A program made the translations under genes and the position numbers. This document shows positions 12,501 to 29,800 of a DNA stretch of 64,000 nucleotides, one piece after another (position 1 is the stretch's first letter; each line of letters opens with the position of its first letter). Source of the stretch: Bugula neritina (Eukaryota > Bryozoa > Gymnolaemata > Cheilostomatida > Bugulidae); assembly GCA_964035545.1 (NCBI GenBank), contig OZ037773.1:6933251-6997250 (forward strand), in the 5' to 3' direction. The notes under the pieces were generated by a model. It saw only the letters and a list, made by a program, of their open reading frames with translations. It was not told the origin of the DNA and ran no database searches.

Positions 12501-15365
12501 AAAGTTATTGCTTAATGCAATTTTCAAGAAGAAAATAATGCATTATAATTATGTAGTTACATAATCAGGGTCACATATATTATATATGCGCCAGCAAGCA
12601 GAAAGTGGAGTGATCAAATTTTCACATTTATTTATTAGAAGAATTCAACAGCAAATGGCTGAATAGTGAATCTATTAAAAGAATTGCTCTATAGGCAGCT
12701 CAGAGTGAGAGGAGGTGACTGAGTGCAGCAATTTGTGGCTTTCGAGTTTAAGGTTGAGGGTTCTAACCGTCTATAACTCCAAACTCAAAAATTCTAAACT
12801 TTTGCACTTATAGTCACTCCTAACTCAAAGCTGCTTACAGAACAATGCTTATTAAAATACCACTTTTTACTACACATAGCCCTCGAAAAATAAAATATTA
12901 ATACAGAATGAAAATATTTCTGGTTTAGTAAGACAGTTTGTAGCCTACTAGAACTATGGCACATTTTATGGTAAAAGTATTTATGGTTGGTGGCACATGA
13001 TGTTTTGAACTACAAAGTAATTATTTTTAAGTGTTAGTCAAAGTTTATTGATATCATTTTTGAGTGCGTTGTATTAATGAACATGCAAAGTTATTCACTG
13101 ATAATTAATATTATATATGTTTTACTGTTTTATAACAAAGATTGTTTAGATTAGTGACTAATAAATGGAAGCAGCAAATAATTTTAAAATTGATCATGAA
13201 TATTAAAAAATAAGACTCAAGTAAGTTAAACTGCTAACAAAAAGACATTTTATAAACTAAAAGTGAACAAACCTTCTGGTGGAGTAGGACAAGGAGTGTT
13301 CATCATGTAAGCTCTCTCATTCACTGCTGGACTTATTTGGTACTGTATAACAACTCCTTTTCCTTCCTTCATCAACTGCTCACCATCCAGACCATATTCT
13401 TCTCTCCAGAAACTTAAAGCATTCTACAAAAAGTTTCCAAATTGATTATTTGTGCTCTGGGACAGCTGCATCAAAATAAAAATTAATAGAAAGTTAATTA
13501 AGAACTTGTAGTAGTTTGCAAACAGTTACCTTTACTATTCAAAATACTGCTGATGAAATGGCATGGACATATTTTAATCTAAGTTCAGCATTAACATTTT
13601 GTAATCAAAAGTATAAAACAATAAGAAGCTTATAAATATATGTTTGAGAGTTTTTATTATAATTAGTAAAATTTTAAAAGAAAGTTAGAGTAAATCACCA
13701 GTCAGCATTCTATGAGTTGGGCTGATGTTATTTGACTCTAAAATAGTAATCAATATGATGAAGCAAGCAACTATATTCTATACTAAAGTTCAAGAAGTAT
13801 GGCCGTATAAAACAGCATACATAAACAGTTATATGTATGCATTACAGTAAATACTATTTCAAGTTCTCTATATAAATCATAAGAATACTCTTTATAAAGG
13901 CACAGCTTAAAATTATGTCATGATTTATATTTGAAATTGTTATTTTAATAAATGAAATTTATTTTGAATAAATATTTATTTCTAAAGCTTTAATCCTAAC
14001 AGTATCATAGCAATTAAGTTGAGTTGTTGCATTTAAGCAACGAAACAATGAAGACCATAGCTTAACTATTCAATAAATCTTTAGGGATTCTTTAATTGGT
14101 GAAGAATTAAAAGTTTAGAGTAACAGAATAACACAATGTACTATAGCTTTACCTTCAGTGATAATCACAAGACCATGTATAAATACAATAATATAAACAA
14201 TTAGTTACTATGGCAATTGAATCAAAATAAAAACTGTTATGTTAGTACAATGAAAAATATGAACGGTATTTTATTTTGTAATTTAAATTATAAGCACTAA
14301 AGCATAAGATATAACATCTGTAATTAATAGTATCATAACTTATTTAAATACAATTAATTCACAGTCAGTTAAGAGTAAATATTTAAATCATAAAACTTTG
14401 TTATTTGGTCAACACTAGTGTACGTTTTGCAATGTTAGCATATTAGTGCATAATTTGAAATAAACAAAAATATTGTTTTGATGTATTAATTATTTTACAT
14501 AATTCCCACCAAGAACTAACCAAAATATCTTTAAGAAAAAGTAGAAATATATTGTTTATACTACAGAAATGGACAATTGCCATAAACTTTGTGCTCATTT
14601 TAGAATTCCTCCAAGTACAAGCTAAAGGTTTTTTTCAGCCCAGTTTTGACTTGAAACAGATTTAGTAGATAGCTATTGCGTCTTTGATTTTGTCAAACCA
14701 GTTTGTACATTAATTATATTTGCTATTTTAGGTTGCTGTGAAAAAATACAATCAAATTAAAAAGATTTTAAAACTTGAATCAATACTTTAATAGTCCTCA
14801 TACTCTACATATAATTTAAAATATAGATACCAAATAAGCACAGATTGGGCAGAAGACCTTACATACAGCTATAATGTAACCAATCCAAACTGTATAACAA
14901 CCCCTCAACTTTGCTACATTATAATTTGTAACATTGTAAAAAGTACAAGTTTGAAAAGTGTTATAGCTATATGCTTTCTTCACCTAATTTTCAAATCTGA
15001 TGTATTAATTTGATATGTTGCATTAATAAAATTAATATTTTTGATCTATATCTTAAAAAAATTTTATAGAAGAAAAATCTGCGGCAACTTGATATTTAAA
15101 TATGTAACGACTTTCTATTTACCTGTCTTTGCAGTTCCACCATCTCCTCACTCCACTGTTGATGTTTGGTCATAAACTCAGTTCCATTTAGGGCATTGTT
15201 TGCGAAGGGATTGGGGCCCTCAGCTATGGGCACCGAACCATTTCCGTAGAGGAAAATATGAGCAGCTACATGTTCTGGAGAGAGAGGGTTAAAGTTCAGC
15301 GGAAGTTCCTTTGAGGAAGCTGTCACCACAAGTTGTATCAATATTATAGATAGGAAGCCAATCAT
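9591..15365 (-). CDS. Unrecognised secreted protein, paralogue B
   Basis: Coding exons on the minus strand are 15365-15123, 13423-13273, 11196-10991 and 9935-9591. The start MIGFLSIILIQLVVTASS is a good signal peptide. The mature part has NGS, NGT and NST sequons, NALSFWREEYG, a conserved VVDGGFQLFVTDP block, TNLVYSWMRI, and SLGMSAPVLSESEITNRLL. About 314 residues result if the last exon runs to its TAG. A GAA/GTAAGT donor at 9650 could instead splice the last exon after residue about 295 to an exon I could not find. The tail (DKEGKRDHNQQDM) is very hydrophilic. Two Cys positions (TPCP, DNCG) have rough counterparts in paralogue A. The family is unknown to me. A possible 5' non-coding exon ends at 15458 and joins 15377. 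Confidence 0.78.
12684..12846. mobile_element. Short MITE, copy 1
   Basis: The ends form an inverted repeat: TTGCTCTATAGGCAGCTC on the left against TTGTTCTGTAAGCAGCTT on the reverse of the right. The interior is shared with 33089-33244 (GGTGA, AAGTGC or GAGTGC, GCAATTTGTG or GTAGTTTGTG, TCGAGTTTAAGGTTGAGGGT). It lies in intron 2 of paralogue B. Confidence 0.65.
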
Positions 15366-15377
15366 CTTTAGTCAAAT

Positions 15378-15530
15378 CTGTAAAATTCATCAAAAAATAA
15401 ATTCATACTCGTGCGAAGCAATGGAAAACTTTTCTAACTTATGTATATAAAACTCACCTTTCAAACCATCAAATGTATTATTGCCCATGAATTAGATCTA
15501 TGCACATTTGATCTTATATACCGTCTGTGC
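15378..15530 (-). promoter_or_regulatory. TATA box, 5' UTR exon and 80-bp UTR intron of paralogue B
   Basis: On the minus strand GGTATATAAGATC gives a TATA box (plus-strand positions 15513-15520). About 50 bases downstream is the exon end TTTGATGGTTTGAAAG followed by the donor GTGAGT (exon end 15458). The acceptor TTTTACAG precedes 15377, twelve bases before the ATG. A transcription start near 15485 is inferred from the usual TATA spacing. Confidence 0.55.
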
Positions 15531-16469
15531 AGTTTTATTTTGGACTTGAACGGCCCATAGTTGAATAGCGGTTATCCAATAACAGCCATGCAATGTGTCT
15601 AAGCATTAAATAGAATAAAACCTGACATAATAGACTACATTCATGCACACACTGGTACCAGAGGAGTTTATTTTTGACTTTTGACTACAGAAGAATAGCT
15701 TCACTAAAACGTCCCTTTCTTTTACTAGGATAACTGCATCCAAATGTTTTAAATCAAATAAAAGTAAAAATTATAAAGACACAGCATTACAAAAGAGTAG
15801 ATGAGATCAGATCATCAAATCACTATACTTAGTTTTGCTTAGTTGTTAGTGAAGCTTTACCAGTTATTTTTTTTCTGTTTTATTTATTTGTTAGTCAGTG
15901 TTATTTAAATAAGATTTTTCTATAATTAAGTATTTTTGCTATTTATTATTAACAAGATCTAGAAAAAATTATATATTTTTGCCAAATTTCTTAATAACAA
16001 GTATGGTTGTAGAAAGTGCACTATTGGAGCACTTGAGACAAGTAGGAGAAGACAAATACTAACGATGTAGAGTTGTCTGCCCTTGTAAAAATTCTCTCCA
16101 TGCTATCATAAGAGAATGCTAAACATTGAAAAGAACCAAAATTATAATTTCTTTAAAGAAGCTAGAAAGGCACTTATCTGCTTAGTTTTTAATATCTGGA
16201 AGTCTAACAACCATGTACTCGATAAACTATGCATTACATAAACAATACTAATTAACTTTTACAACCCATATCATAAAAGGCCACAGTACTGTAAGTCGCA
16301 TACACTCAACATGTAGAAAAGTATAAGGAAATCAAAAGAAATGTTACACTGAAATTGAAATCAAGGAGTTTAAACGTTCACTGATCTATAACATGACTTA
16401 CTGTTAAATGAAACATATTAGAACAAATTACGCTATGTAATAGCCTATTACATAATGGCTAATCTACAT

Positions 16470-16540
16470 AATATATATATATATGACTTACCTTTCGAAG
16501 TATCAAACGTTTTAAAAACACTTAGTCAGGCAGCATCAAT
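16470..16540 (-). promoter_or_regulatory. Possible alternative first exon for paralogue B
   Basis: The minus-strand sequence TTTGATACTTCGAAAG followed by GTAAGTCATATATAT resembles the UTR exon end at 15458 (TTTGATGGTTTGAAAG then GTGAGTTTTATATA). This looks like a duplicated first exon with a strong donor (exon end 16492). No clear TATA box is seen within 60 bases upstream. Confidence 0.35.
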
Positions 16541-16559
16541 GTGATTTCTAACCATTATG

Positions 16560-18286
16560 ACTAGCACATACACCCTTACAGTGTCAATCAGGTTGACTGT
16601 GTGCTCTTGTAATATCAACGCTGTGTTTATAATGTAATCAATAAGTACTTTGCAAAGGTTAAGGGTCCAGTATAGAATGACTGTAGAAATGCAAAGATTT
16701 CAAGTCACTGTTAACATTGATTCCTACATTAGGTCAAAAGCCTTGTATAAATACTTGCCAGGTTATAAAAAATATTTACTAATACCATCAAGGCTATAGA
16801 AATAACATTAGTTCAAATTGTTTCCTCAAGTCTGTAAAAAGTTCAACATTAAAACACAACAAGTCACTATGAATGTTTGAAAATGTGTCATCAGTTTAAA
16901 CCTTTTCCAGACTATGTTTGTGTCAGGAGAAAATAATAAATAATAGATTGCAAAGTATATAAATATTTTCTAAAAGGAGTTGTTTAACATTTCTTTTTCT
17001 TCACATGAGACATTACGGTTTTATTTTTACATGACTGTCCTTGTAGAATAAGCTTTTGATGATATTTCTTGTACACCAGTATGTTAGTAAACGCTTTCAG
17101 CAATCTAACATAGCAAGCTATTTCTATGCTTTTCTACAACTATTATAGTTAACTTTTTGTTACAATAAAACAATCGCAAGGGCTACAGCTAAAACCTTGT
17201 ATATTTTACAGCGCTTTAAAACTAATATCCGCAGATCAACACTTCAACAAATAAGATAGGGTAGATTAAAGTTTTTCAATGAAATTTAAATAAAATAAAA
17301 TAAAGCACTACTAGATAGATACATGTGCTAAATAAAGGTAACTTTTGAGTAGACAGCATATAGATAGAGATACTTTCAATACAAAAATAAAACCTTGCGT
17401 GTTTGAAAATATGCAAGGCACAAGCAGTTTAAGTAATGAAAAACAAATGGACTGTAAAGTTCAAATGTACTTTCAATGGTCATCAAATTCCCTTACTAAT
17501 GAACTAAAGTAACTGATTCAATTTTATGAGGAAATATCCAAGCTGCCTGCCTTTACTAGTTATCGCTGGTTGAAAACACTCACCTGTTGAATTTTTTGAT
17601 TTAAAACAGTTTTGTTGAATACCTGTGATGCTATTGCTTAATGTAACTTTGCACCGAGGTTTTAGTGCCCATATCTAAGCATTTAATTTTACCATCAAGT
17701 TCATTTTATAACATCAGGTTTGAATCTTATAACATAGCAATGTTAGATAGCAACACAATGATAGCATAGTGTAAGGTGCACTGTTTGACAGTATTGTGAT
17801 CATAATGAATAGATTAGCAGTTTTGGTTAATGCGCAGCTTTAATCCTTTCCTTTCTTTAATAAATGTTTATACATATACAGACATTATGTAGTGAAATTA
17901 TACAAAATAATAGCTTTGCATAAATTCCTTTTTATTGCAACGTTTTGATAAGTTTCTATTGAGTATGAAGTGCTGTTTATTTCACTTGAAGCATAATAAG
18001 AGGCATTAACTGCAAACAAAGTATACTGTAACTATTTTGGTGAAACATAAATTTACTACCGGCATTTTACTTAAACATTATAATGTATTAGATAAATTTT
18101 TTTATCTGGAAAGATTTCAAGACTGTCTAGGACAATGAATTATGTATTTATTTGAAGTCAAACTGTTTTAATCTCCTAAGCAATAAGGTTCAGCATAAAG
18201 CAACAACTCTACAAAAATATAATATAATCACAACATCTAACACACAGAGACGAGTCCAGCAGCAATTCCAGTGATGATCTACTCAC
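16560..18286. other. Intergenic region without recognised genes
   Basis: This stretch separates the 5' end of paralogue B from the 3' end of the P450 gene. I see only AT-rich sequence and no exon-like frame. A TTTATT (AATAAA on the minus strand) at 18147-18152 is a likely poly(A) signal of the P450 gene. Confidence 0.55.
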
Positions 18287-22061
<3,775 letters not shown>

Positions 22062-22089
22062 GCTTTTTAGGCTTCAAATAACACTAAAT

Positions 22090-22130
22090 GAGAATGTTTT
22101 CAAATGAAGTATAGGCCTATATATAAAAGA
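22090..22130 (-). promoter_or_regulatory. TATA-like element of the P450 gene
   Basis: On the minus strand TTTTATATATAGGCC (plus positions about 22116-22128) lies 55 to 65 bases upstream of the ATG at 22061. This spacing allows a start site near 22090 and a short 5' UTR. Confidence 0.45.
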
Positions 22131-22817
22131 AAACAACTCCTTTGTTGTGAAGGCTAAAACAAACTTATTGCGTGCAGCATTAATTTAGTCATTGCTAATC
22201 GGATAAAGAATATACATTGCAAATAAGGTGCTAATTTGAGGCAGTAGCAATACTATTACGAAATTTCTTTTCAACAAAGTTTTTAAAATCTTACCTCTAG
22301 ATAAAGCTTTTCTATTGTAGAAAATAGACTGCTAAATGTTTCAAGGTTTTCAACTGTTACAATGTTGTATGATTACTAACATAGCAATGACATGCTGGGT
22401 ACTGCTTTCCAAGTACTATAAAATAATCAGAAACAATTATATAATGATAGTGATAAACTATTAGGCTCTGTTCCATGTTTTCTATTTGCTTTGTACCAAA
22501 GAGCTTTGGTCCACAGACTAACATGTTTGCATTATAATGATATTGTTAATAACTGGCACAGATTCTAGTTATGATGGTGATTTCCAGGGTACAAGTTTAA
22601 AATATAGAATATAGTTTATCAATTCATTTATCTTTTAGAAGATACTATAAGGTCATAATGTAGAAGGTAATTTCATGGCATGTACATGTATTCAACTCTA
22701 TTTTTTGAATAATAAAGCTCAATATTTTATAGAAAGCAATCTTAAGAATATAGCTTAAACCTTGTCATTTTATTATCATACTTTACAAGTTTTTTTGAAA
22801 AATATAATGTTGAAAAT

Positions 22818-23035
22818 ATATAGCCGTCATTCTTGCGAGAATCCCGGATGGCAAGAGTTTCTGAGTGAGCTGATGCTATGTGCCTTCTATCGAAATAACA
22901 ACATGGTTTGAGAGCTTTTGCTGTGGCACATGAGTAATGGTATGTCCTTCATGACATCATCAAGGCAGGAGCTCAAACTCCTAAACTTTTTCATTAACCA
23001 GTGTGCTCTGATCACCAGACCATGACCGTTCCTAT
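22818..23035 (-). mobile_element. Diverged tRNA-derived SINE
   Basis: The block order of the family is kept on the minus strand: a decayed head near TCATGGTCTGGTGATCAGAGC, then TGATGTCATGAAGGACATACC, and a tail CTCGCAAGAATGACGGC. Many differences from the copies at 5909 and 20216 mark it as old. Confidence 0.6.
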
Positions 23036-24310
23036 ATAAAAGTGTGATATCCAGTCTTGCAGCAATTTCAGGTTAAGTTAATATTGCCTCAAATTAGGCA
23101 ATTATAGATATTAAAAATTCTTTTGTTAAGATAGTTTCGTTTTAATTTTACGGATTTGCTAAATAGTGTCTATTATACAGAAACAAAACAAGAAATTAGT
23201 AAATATTCTTCTACTTGCTTGGTAACCTTCAACATTTTTCAATGTTATTAGCCTGTGATTGTGGTTTAAAATATTCAAATAAAAAATGACAAATTTCCGT
23301 ATTAAAACAATTTTATTGCAATATTCCTAATGGTGGCCAAACATTTGAGCTTATGAGCACATGTAAAAGAAGTGCTTTTAAATTTCTTTTGACATCAAAA
23401 ATTTGTTTACCACATTTTTAATATTTGCCATTATTTTAGTTTTTTTAGCATATAATTAGTAAGATATATTGATTTAAAATAATAACGATAAAATAATTAA
23501 CTCATTTTATTATATTATATTATAATATATATTTTAGATTGAGCTATGGCTATGACATAATGACTAGCCTTATCCTGTGAAAAGCTCATTTTTGTGTATA
23601 GCATTTCCAGTCTGAGACCACACCAGTGCAGGTACAACAACTCCTTTTGAAACCCTCAAATTAATCAAATACACTTAGAGATATTAGAATATTTTCCACT
23701 GCTAACGCTTCAATGTTGCATTATTAGGAGTTGTGGCCCCTAATTATTGAATGCATTTTCTACAAAATTATTTATAATATCTAATGATTAGCATAATATA
23801 TAAATCAATATAATAGTATAATAAATGTAATAAACTAAACATAATATTTTTATTATGTCAGCATTTATGCGTCATAGAGAGAACAGGGTATGTGATAATT
23901 TTGCTTAATAATATAAAGCTATACAGTATAAATACTTACTATAATAGTATAGAAGATAAACTGGAGCAATACCAGCAACATGTATAGTATCAGTAGAGAT
24001 AAAGAAGCAATTTCAGTTATTTTAAAAAACAACTATCATGTCCTACAGGTGTTAATAAATTATATACTTTTTGTAATAACACAAGTATGGCCGCAAAATT
24101 TTTCACATAATTGTTGTATATTGGTATATCACATCAACAATTATAACATTATAGTGAAAACAGAATCTTTAAGATATTATTCATCATCAATTAGAAATAT
24201 GTATGATATACAATAGTATATAGCAATAAAGAAGACAATTCCAAAATGAGATGCAAATGCCTCTCTATGCAATGCTAAAATCATTCAGGTGTAGTATTGA
24301 ACAATTTTAA

Positions 24311-24420
24311 TAGCTTTAAGCTTTTTTATCAGTTTTTGTATAAGGGTTGGAATTAAAAAAAAGAAAAATTATTCTGCTATATTTCTCATCTAACGCACAG
24401 GCTTATTTTCTGCACCTATA
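24311..24420. repeat. Dispersed repeat, copy 3 of 3 (weak)
   Basis: Blocks TTTTTTATCAGTTTTT, GCTATATTTCTCATCTAACGC, ACAGGCTTATTTTC and TGCACCTA follow the order of the repeats at 4508 and 5256, but with more divergence. Confidence 0.35.
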
Positions 24421-26596
24421 GGGTTAGTCTGGTTGCTACGGTTTCGAAAAATTTATACCAGCTGGCATTCTGCCAGGTTTCATCGCCTCTAAAGTCTGAC
24501 CCAGTGATGCAATTTGCAGGTCATAAATCAAAGCCTTTTTTATGCATTGTCATTACGTTTCATGTAAAGGTTGTAACCACAAAATATAGTAGTATATTGT
24601 GGAATCTTGAGTCAAAGGTTTAAGTTGTGAAATATAATCCCGCCTTATAAAGCATTATACTTACCTTTGTGCTTCCTTGTATAAAACTACTTAGTGAATT
24701 GTGTAAATGAAGTTGAAGGATATATTATATAGATGAGACTGCCAAGCTGAGGCTTGTATAAACGTCACAGGTGAATAGCTAGTAGTTTAGCTTGACACTT
24801 CAGAAAGTAACTTCTATTGCCACTGCTAGCCTGGTTATACAGACAGCGCATACAGCTTATCTTCTTCTGCATATATAGGTAAGCTTTCTTATAGGTACGT
24901 TTGTTTTAGCTTAGGCTTCCAGTTATTAAGTTAATAAAGGTGTGTTTTATGTCTCCTTTTTAGAAATTTTTTTTATTAAAGCGCGGAGTTTCCTCCCAGA
25001 GAGAGAGCAGGCAAATTCCTATAGGCTATATTTATTCTAATTTCTTAAAACTCTAATGGTATCTTGATAAATTTTAGTTGGGGTTTTTACTTTACATTCA
25101 ACTTTCAATCAAGCTATACTTTTAGTTTAAAAGCATTTTAGTGTTGCTAGTGAATACATCAACAAATATAACTATTGTGCAACTTTTTTCCATAATAATA
25201 TATTCAATAACTAAGAGAAATAGAAATGTCCTTAATAATTATGGTTCAGTTGAACTGATACTTATATTCTGAGTATAGCAAAATTTAGCAAACTAGTGGT
25301 GTATGTTTGAGGCCCAGGACACACCCCCCCCTTCCCAAGCATGCAACACAATCTCATGCCATAGTATTGCATGCTTGGTACAGGGTAATATAAACAGCCA
25401 CACTGATTTATTAGGAGGTAGAAAATGTGACCAGATGAATTTGGTCGTGTATAGCATACGTATCCTGTATATAGAAGCAGAGGTTTATGATAGTATTATT
25501 GTATAATGTGTAAACTGGTAAATTGTAAATTGGTTTGTGCAGGTATATGACAATGACGGTGCACTTTAATGTTGCAAAACCTCTCCCCACCTTTTTTGGC
25601 TATGCATAGCTAGAATTATCACATGCAATTGCCCTGCATATAGTAACTTTTAATGAATTTTGAGCAAACTTTAATTTTTGGTCATAATTTACTTATGTGT
25701 ACTAAACGAAGTAAAATGACCCTTATGCCTCTTATGAAATAGTCTCATAGGTGTATATGTGAGTTCACAGGCTATGTGTGTGAGTGAGTCCACAGGTCAG
25801 GTATGACCGGGTGACTGAATCTCATACTGTGTCTTAAATCATATTCTTCTCTTCATTATCTTTCCGTCTCACAGTAACTGATCCTAATACTATAACCTGT
25901 TATCTTGTACATTATCTGCAGCAGACAATCTGTAGCTAACTGAGTCACTGTACAATGCATTGTTTCTCTTCTTATCAAATGTCACACCACTTTCAACTGC
26001 TTCTCAGCATGCTGATCAGTCTTTTAATCCATGGCCTCTCCTATAGGTTGTTATCTTAAATCACGTGCCCATGTCTTCATATTGTGTGTACACTACACAA
26101 GATAACCTAAAAAAGATAAAGCTTAGCGTAGCTATATCACATAGAAATAGCTTGTAAAAAATGCAAGTTATGTAAATACATATTTACCATGAATGAGTGA
26201 CTATTGATAACTAGCAATGGTGTTATGCTTATATTAAACTCAGAAGCTTAAAGCCATACTACTTCATAAAAACTCAACTGCTACTTCTTCATGAAAGAGC
26301 TGTCATAAACTATCTTTTGTTTCCCTAAAAATATACTTCTTTAATTTAAAAGTTCAGTTCAATTTAGTTCTATTAATACTTAAAAGAAAATAATTGATTT
26401 CGTACAACTTTCAAATTCTATAAGATGTTTTTAGAAAAGGATGCTTTGTTGTGCTCTTCTTTGTAAACATTGTTTACTGTCAAATTGGTAGTTGAACTGG
26501 TTTTCAATAGTGAATACCAGCACGTGAGGTTATTAATAGATTCCCCAGCACGTGAGCTTTACAAACAGTAAGGTAATACTTCCTACTGGATAAACT

Positions 26597-26660
26597 TTAG
26601 CCAATCAGGATGCCATCTTATATACTAATACAATGTTCCGCTAGTGACTAGGGTTTAACT
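26597..26660 (+). promoter_or_regulatory. Candidate promoter of ligase C (CCAAT plus TATA-like)
   Basis: AGCCAATCAGG at 26599-26609 is followed by CTTATATAC at 26617-26625, about 205 bases before the ATG. The pairing and spacing fit a core promoter. A pyrimidine-rich acceptor-like TATTTCAG just before 26779 leaves open a spliced leader exon instead. Confidence 0.35.
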
Positions 26661-26829
26661 CGTAGCTGAACATGCTAGCACCAGCAAAATTTTAGCTCTT
26701 AAAAAGTTAAGCCTAGATTGGCTGTTACACAAAGGTTTTAAAACTATAATCAGAAAGTGAACTGCAGTATTATTTCAGTGGTATCCAAGGTTTAGTATCC
26801 AAACCACCATACTGTTGAAAAAAGGAGTT

Positions 26830-29800
26830 ATGGAGCCATTGACTAAAAGCTACACAAGCTCTTATGATTCTCAACACCCTCTTAGAGAAGATCTCACTTT
26901 GTATAAAGTGTTTGAAGAAGCCAGAGGAAAAGGTCTTGTTGGAGAAATTCATAATTTAGAAACCAACACCAGAATATCAACTGAAGAAGTGTTTGCTAAG
27001 GTATGGGTTATATTTTAGTTGAGCAGAATTTTCTAATACCCATCTTTATTTGCACAGTTGTATAATAAAAAGATAATAATAATTAGATAATTCTATAATT
27101 GCTTATTGCTGTAATGTTATGTTGCAGGCTGACCAATATGCAAAGGGTTTGTTAGCCTGTGGTTGTGTACCTGGTAAAGATGCCTTGTGTTCAATGGGTG
27201 TTTCTTCCTTGGAACCAATTTCGCTCTTTGTTGCTGCAGCTTCTATTGGAGTTGGATTTGGGGTATTTAGCTTTATTACTCTATTTTATTACTCCATAAC
27301 TCTAGACTTTGCTAAGTGTTATGCCAAAAGTCTTTATGCTGAGATTTCATTACAATAGTAATGTACAAGCTTATTCACACTAAAAGGGACACTTCAAAGA
27401 CACACTACTTTACTAAACAGTAACAGCTTACTGCATCAGGTTATTGTAGACTAATAAATCATATTATGTAAAGAAGCTGTAAATAAAATATAGATCAACA
27501 TAAATAAAAGTATTCTGTAACTTACAGAAGCCATACATTTACACTCCAAGAGAGCAATGTATAATCAATGTGGTGTCAGCCTTGGAGCCGAAAGTCATCG
27601 TTGTTGGTGAAGCTGATTATGGAGATACTTTCTCTGCTCTGGTGACTCTGTTTGATGATTGTGAGACTCCGACATGTTCTAAGTATGTGTCAATATTTCT
27701 ATTGTATGGTACAGAGGCTATGTGATATTATATATCTTACATCATATATTCAAAGTGTATAAACTATTTCTACTAGTTCAGTGTCTGTATAATATATTAT
27801 ACTTATAGATTACCTACAGTGAAGCACGTCTTCTATGATCACACACATAAAGATAGATCACCTTCACACAAGTTTCTAAATAATCTAGACAAACTGATTG
27901 AGATGGGAAAAGTCATCACTGATGAACAGCTGGCAGTGGCTAAAAGCAGCGTTCAGCCAGACCATGACCTGTTCTACACCTTTTCATCGGTAAGAAAGTA
28001 GCATTTCCCGCTCCGGAATATCACCAACTTTTGGCTTATAAAACTGCTTCATTATCACATAATGTTCCTGACAGAAAACCTCTCTTCAAAAATAATTCTA
28101 TAGTAGTAAATTTGAAGCTTTAAAGTTGCTTGTAGATATTAAAGTGTAAAATTTGGAAGCATGCATTAGTGATTTACTGAGTGTGTAGTGTTGACTTTAC
28201 AACTCTACCTAAAGTACTAGGTAAATCATTTACACCAAGTCTGTATTCCAAGTCACAATTTCAAGTCATGCAGTCTTAGTCAAGTAAGATTAAGTCACGG
28301 TGTCAAGTCACACAGCGCTAATCAGAACAAGCTCAAGTCACAGTTTCAAGTCGCTCAGTCTCAGCCTGAGTCTCAATTCGTAAGCTCAAATCTCAGTCTC
28401 AATCTTTATACCCAAGTTGGTTAGAAAGCTAAGTCAATAATTGCAATAATAAACCCTGCTTAGATGATATTAATACTTCTTTGTAACTACGTATGTGTTA
28501 TCATATTATTGTAATACAAGAGTGTCACAGTGGTATGCAGTGTTAGTGTCTAGCCTAGTGACATTTCTCCCTAGAGATAACTAGCCCATCAGGTAGATTA
28601 ATTATATGATGTCATACAGCTGTTCCTTTTTATCTAAATCTTGACAACTACTTTCATTTACAGACTTCCTTTTGTATTTGATGAGATATTCATCTAGGAT
28701 ACAATACAACTACAATGTTGTATACACTGTGATAATATACAATATAACTACAATATTGTATATACTGTGCTAATATAGAATATAACTACAATATTGTATA
28801 TATACTGTGTTACAGGGAAGCACTGGCAAACCCAAGTGTATAGTACACACAAATGTTGGACTGGCGAATGACATACTACTTCTGCCAGATTCTAGTGGAG
28901 TAAGTACTCACTACTAACCATGGTTATGATAAATTAATAGAGTTGAAAAATACTTTGTCAATGAACTCCCTTAAACCGAGTACTTGTATTGTTTTAAATC
29001 AGACAGGTTGATGGATTCTATGCTCTGCATCTTTTACCTGAGGCATTAAGCTGTGGGTTATCAAATCCTGCAATAACGGGCGTTTCTTATATTTTTCTTT
29101 TCTATTAGGATTTCTTATAGGTTACTATTCTATAACTCCTTATTCTATTTATTACACTTTTACACTGAATTACCTATATCAGTTATAACTGGGATAGAAG
29201 CAAATCTGTTTTTCCAGTAGAACCAATATTTATTTTGCTAAATATTTCGCTGATAATTTTTTCTCTATTAAATAGTATAGCCACCATTTGAGCACGATTT
29301 TACAATAACAATTGCTTGGGGTTGATTTCTTTTCACTTTGTCTTAAAAGTTCTTACGAGACTGATAGAGTCAATGTAATCAGTTGACTCGAACTATTGCA
29401 GAGATATTTTTGCCACTGAACTTAACCTTGAACCTTTGCTAATTGAGTGAAATATAGAATAAATTTCTATACACTGCAGGATTAGAAAATGTATTTTAAT
29501 TTATTGATAAAATAATTTACTGATCAATTTTAGAAAACTATTTAATAAACTGACAAATCAGTAATTTTATTCTTTAGCAAATCTACTTGATAAAACTAAT
29601 CAATATCAAAATCTAATTAATCAATCTTGTAAACTTCCATTATCGCACAAATAAAAAGTTGGTGTATTCTCACCACAGAGTTGTTTGTGAGTTAGAAGTG
29701 GGTCTAAGATAATGATGATTGATGTTGACTGGGTCGGTGACCTATTAAAATAGTAGGATTATGTGGGTCAACCTGAGGGCGAGAGTCATAAAACACAATT

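Larger units (their letters stand above)
22130..26590. other. Intergenic region upstream of P450 and ligase C
   Basis: This is the region between the divergent 5' ends of the P450 gene (-) and ligase C (+). Apart from the SINE and repeat listed, no gene is recognised. A donor-like CATATATAG followed by GTAAGC near 24884 could end a distant 5' UTR exon of the ligase, but nothing confirms it. Confidence 0.5.

Noticed and set aside
26815-26829. Start of ligase C fifteen bases upstream
   Set aside because: That reading needs a TTG start. The ATG at 26830 matches the ATG at the same place in ligase D.
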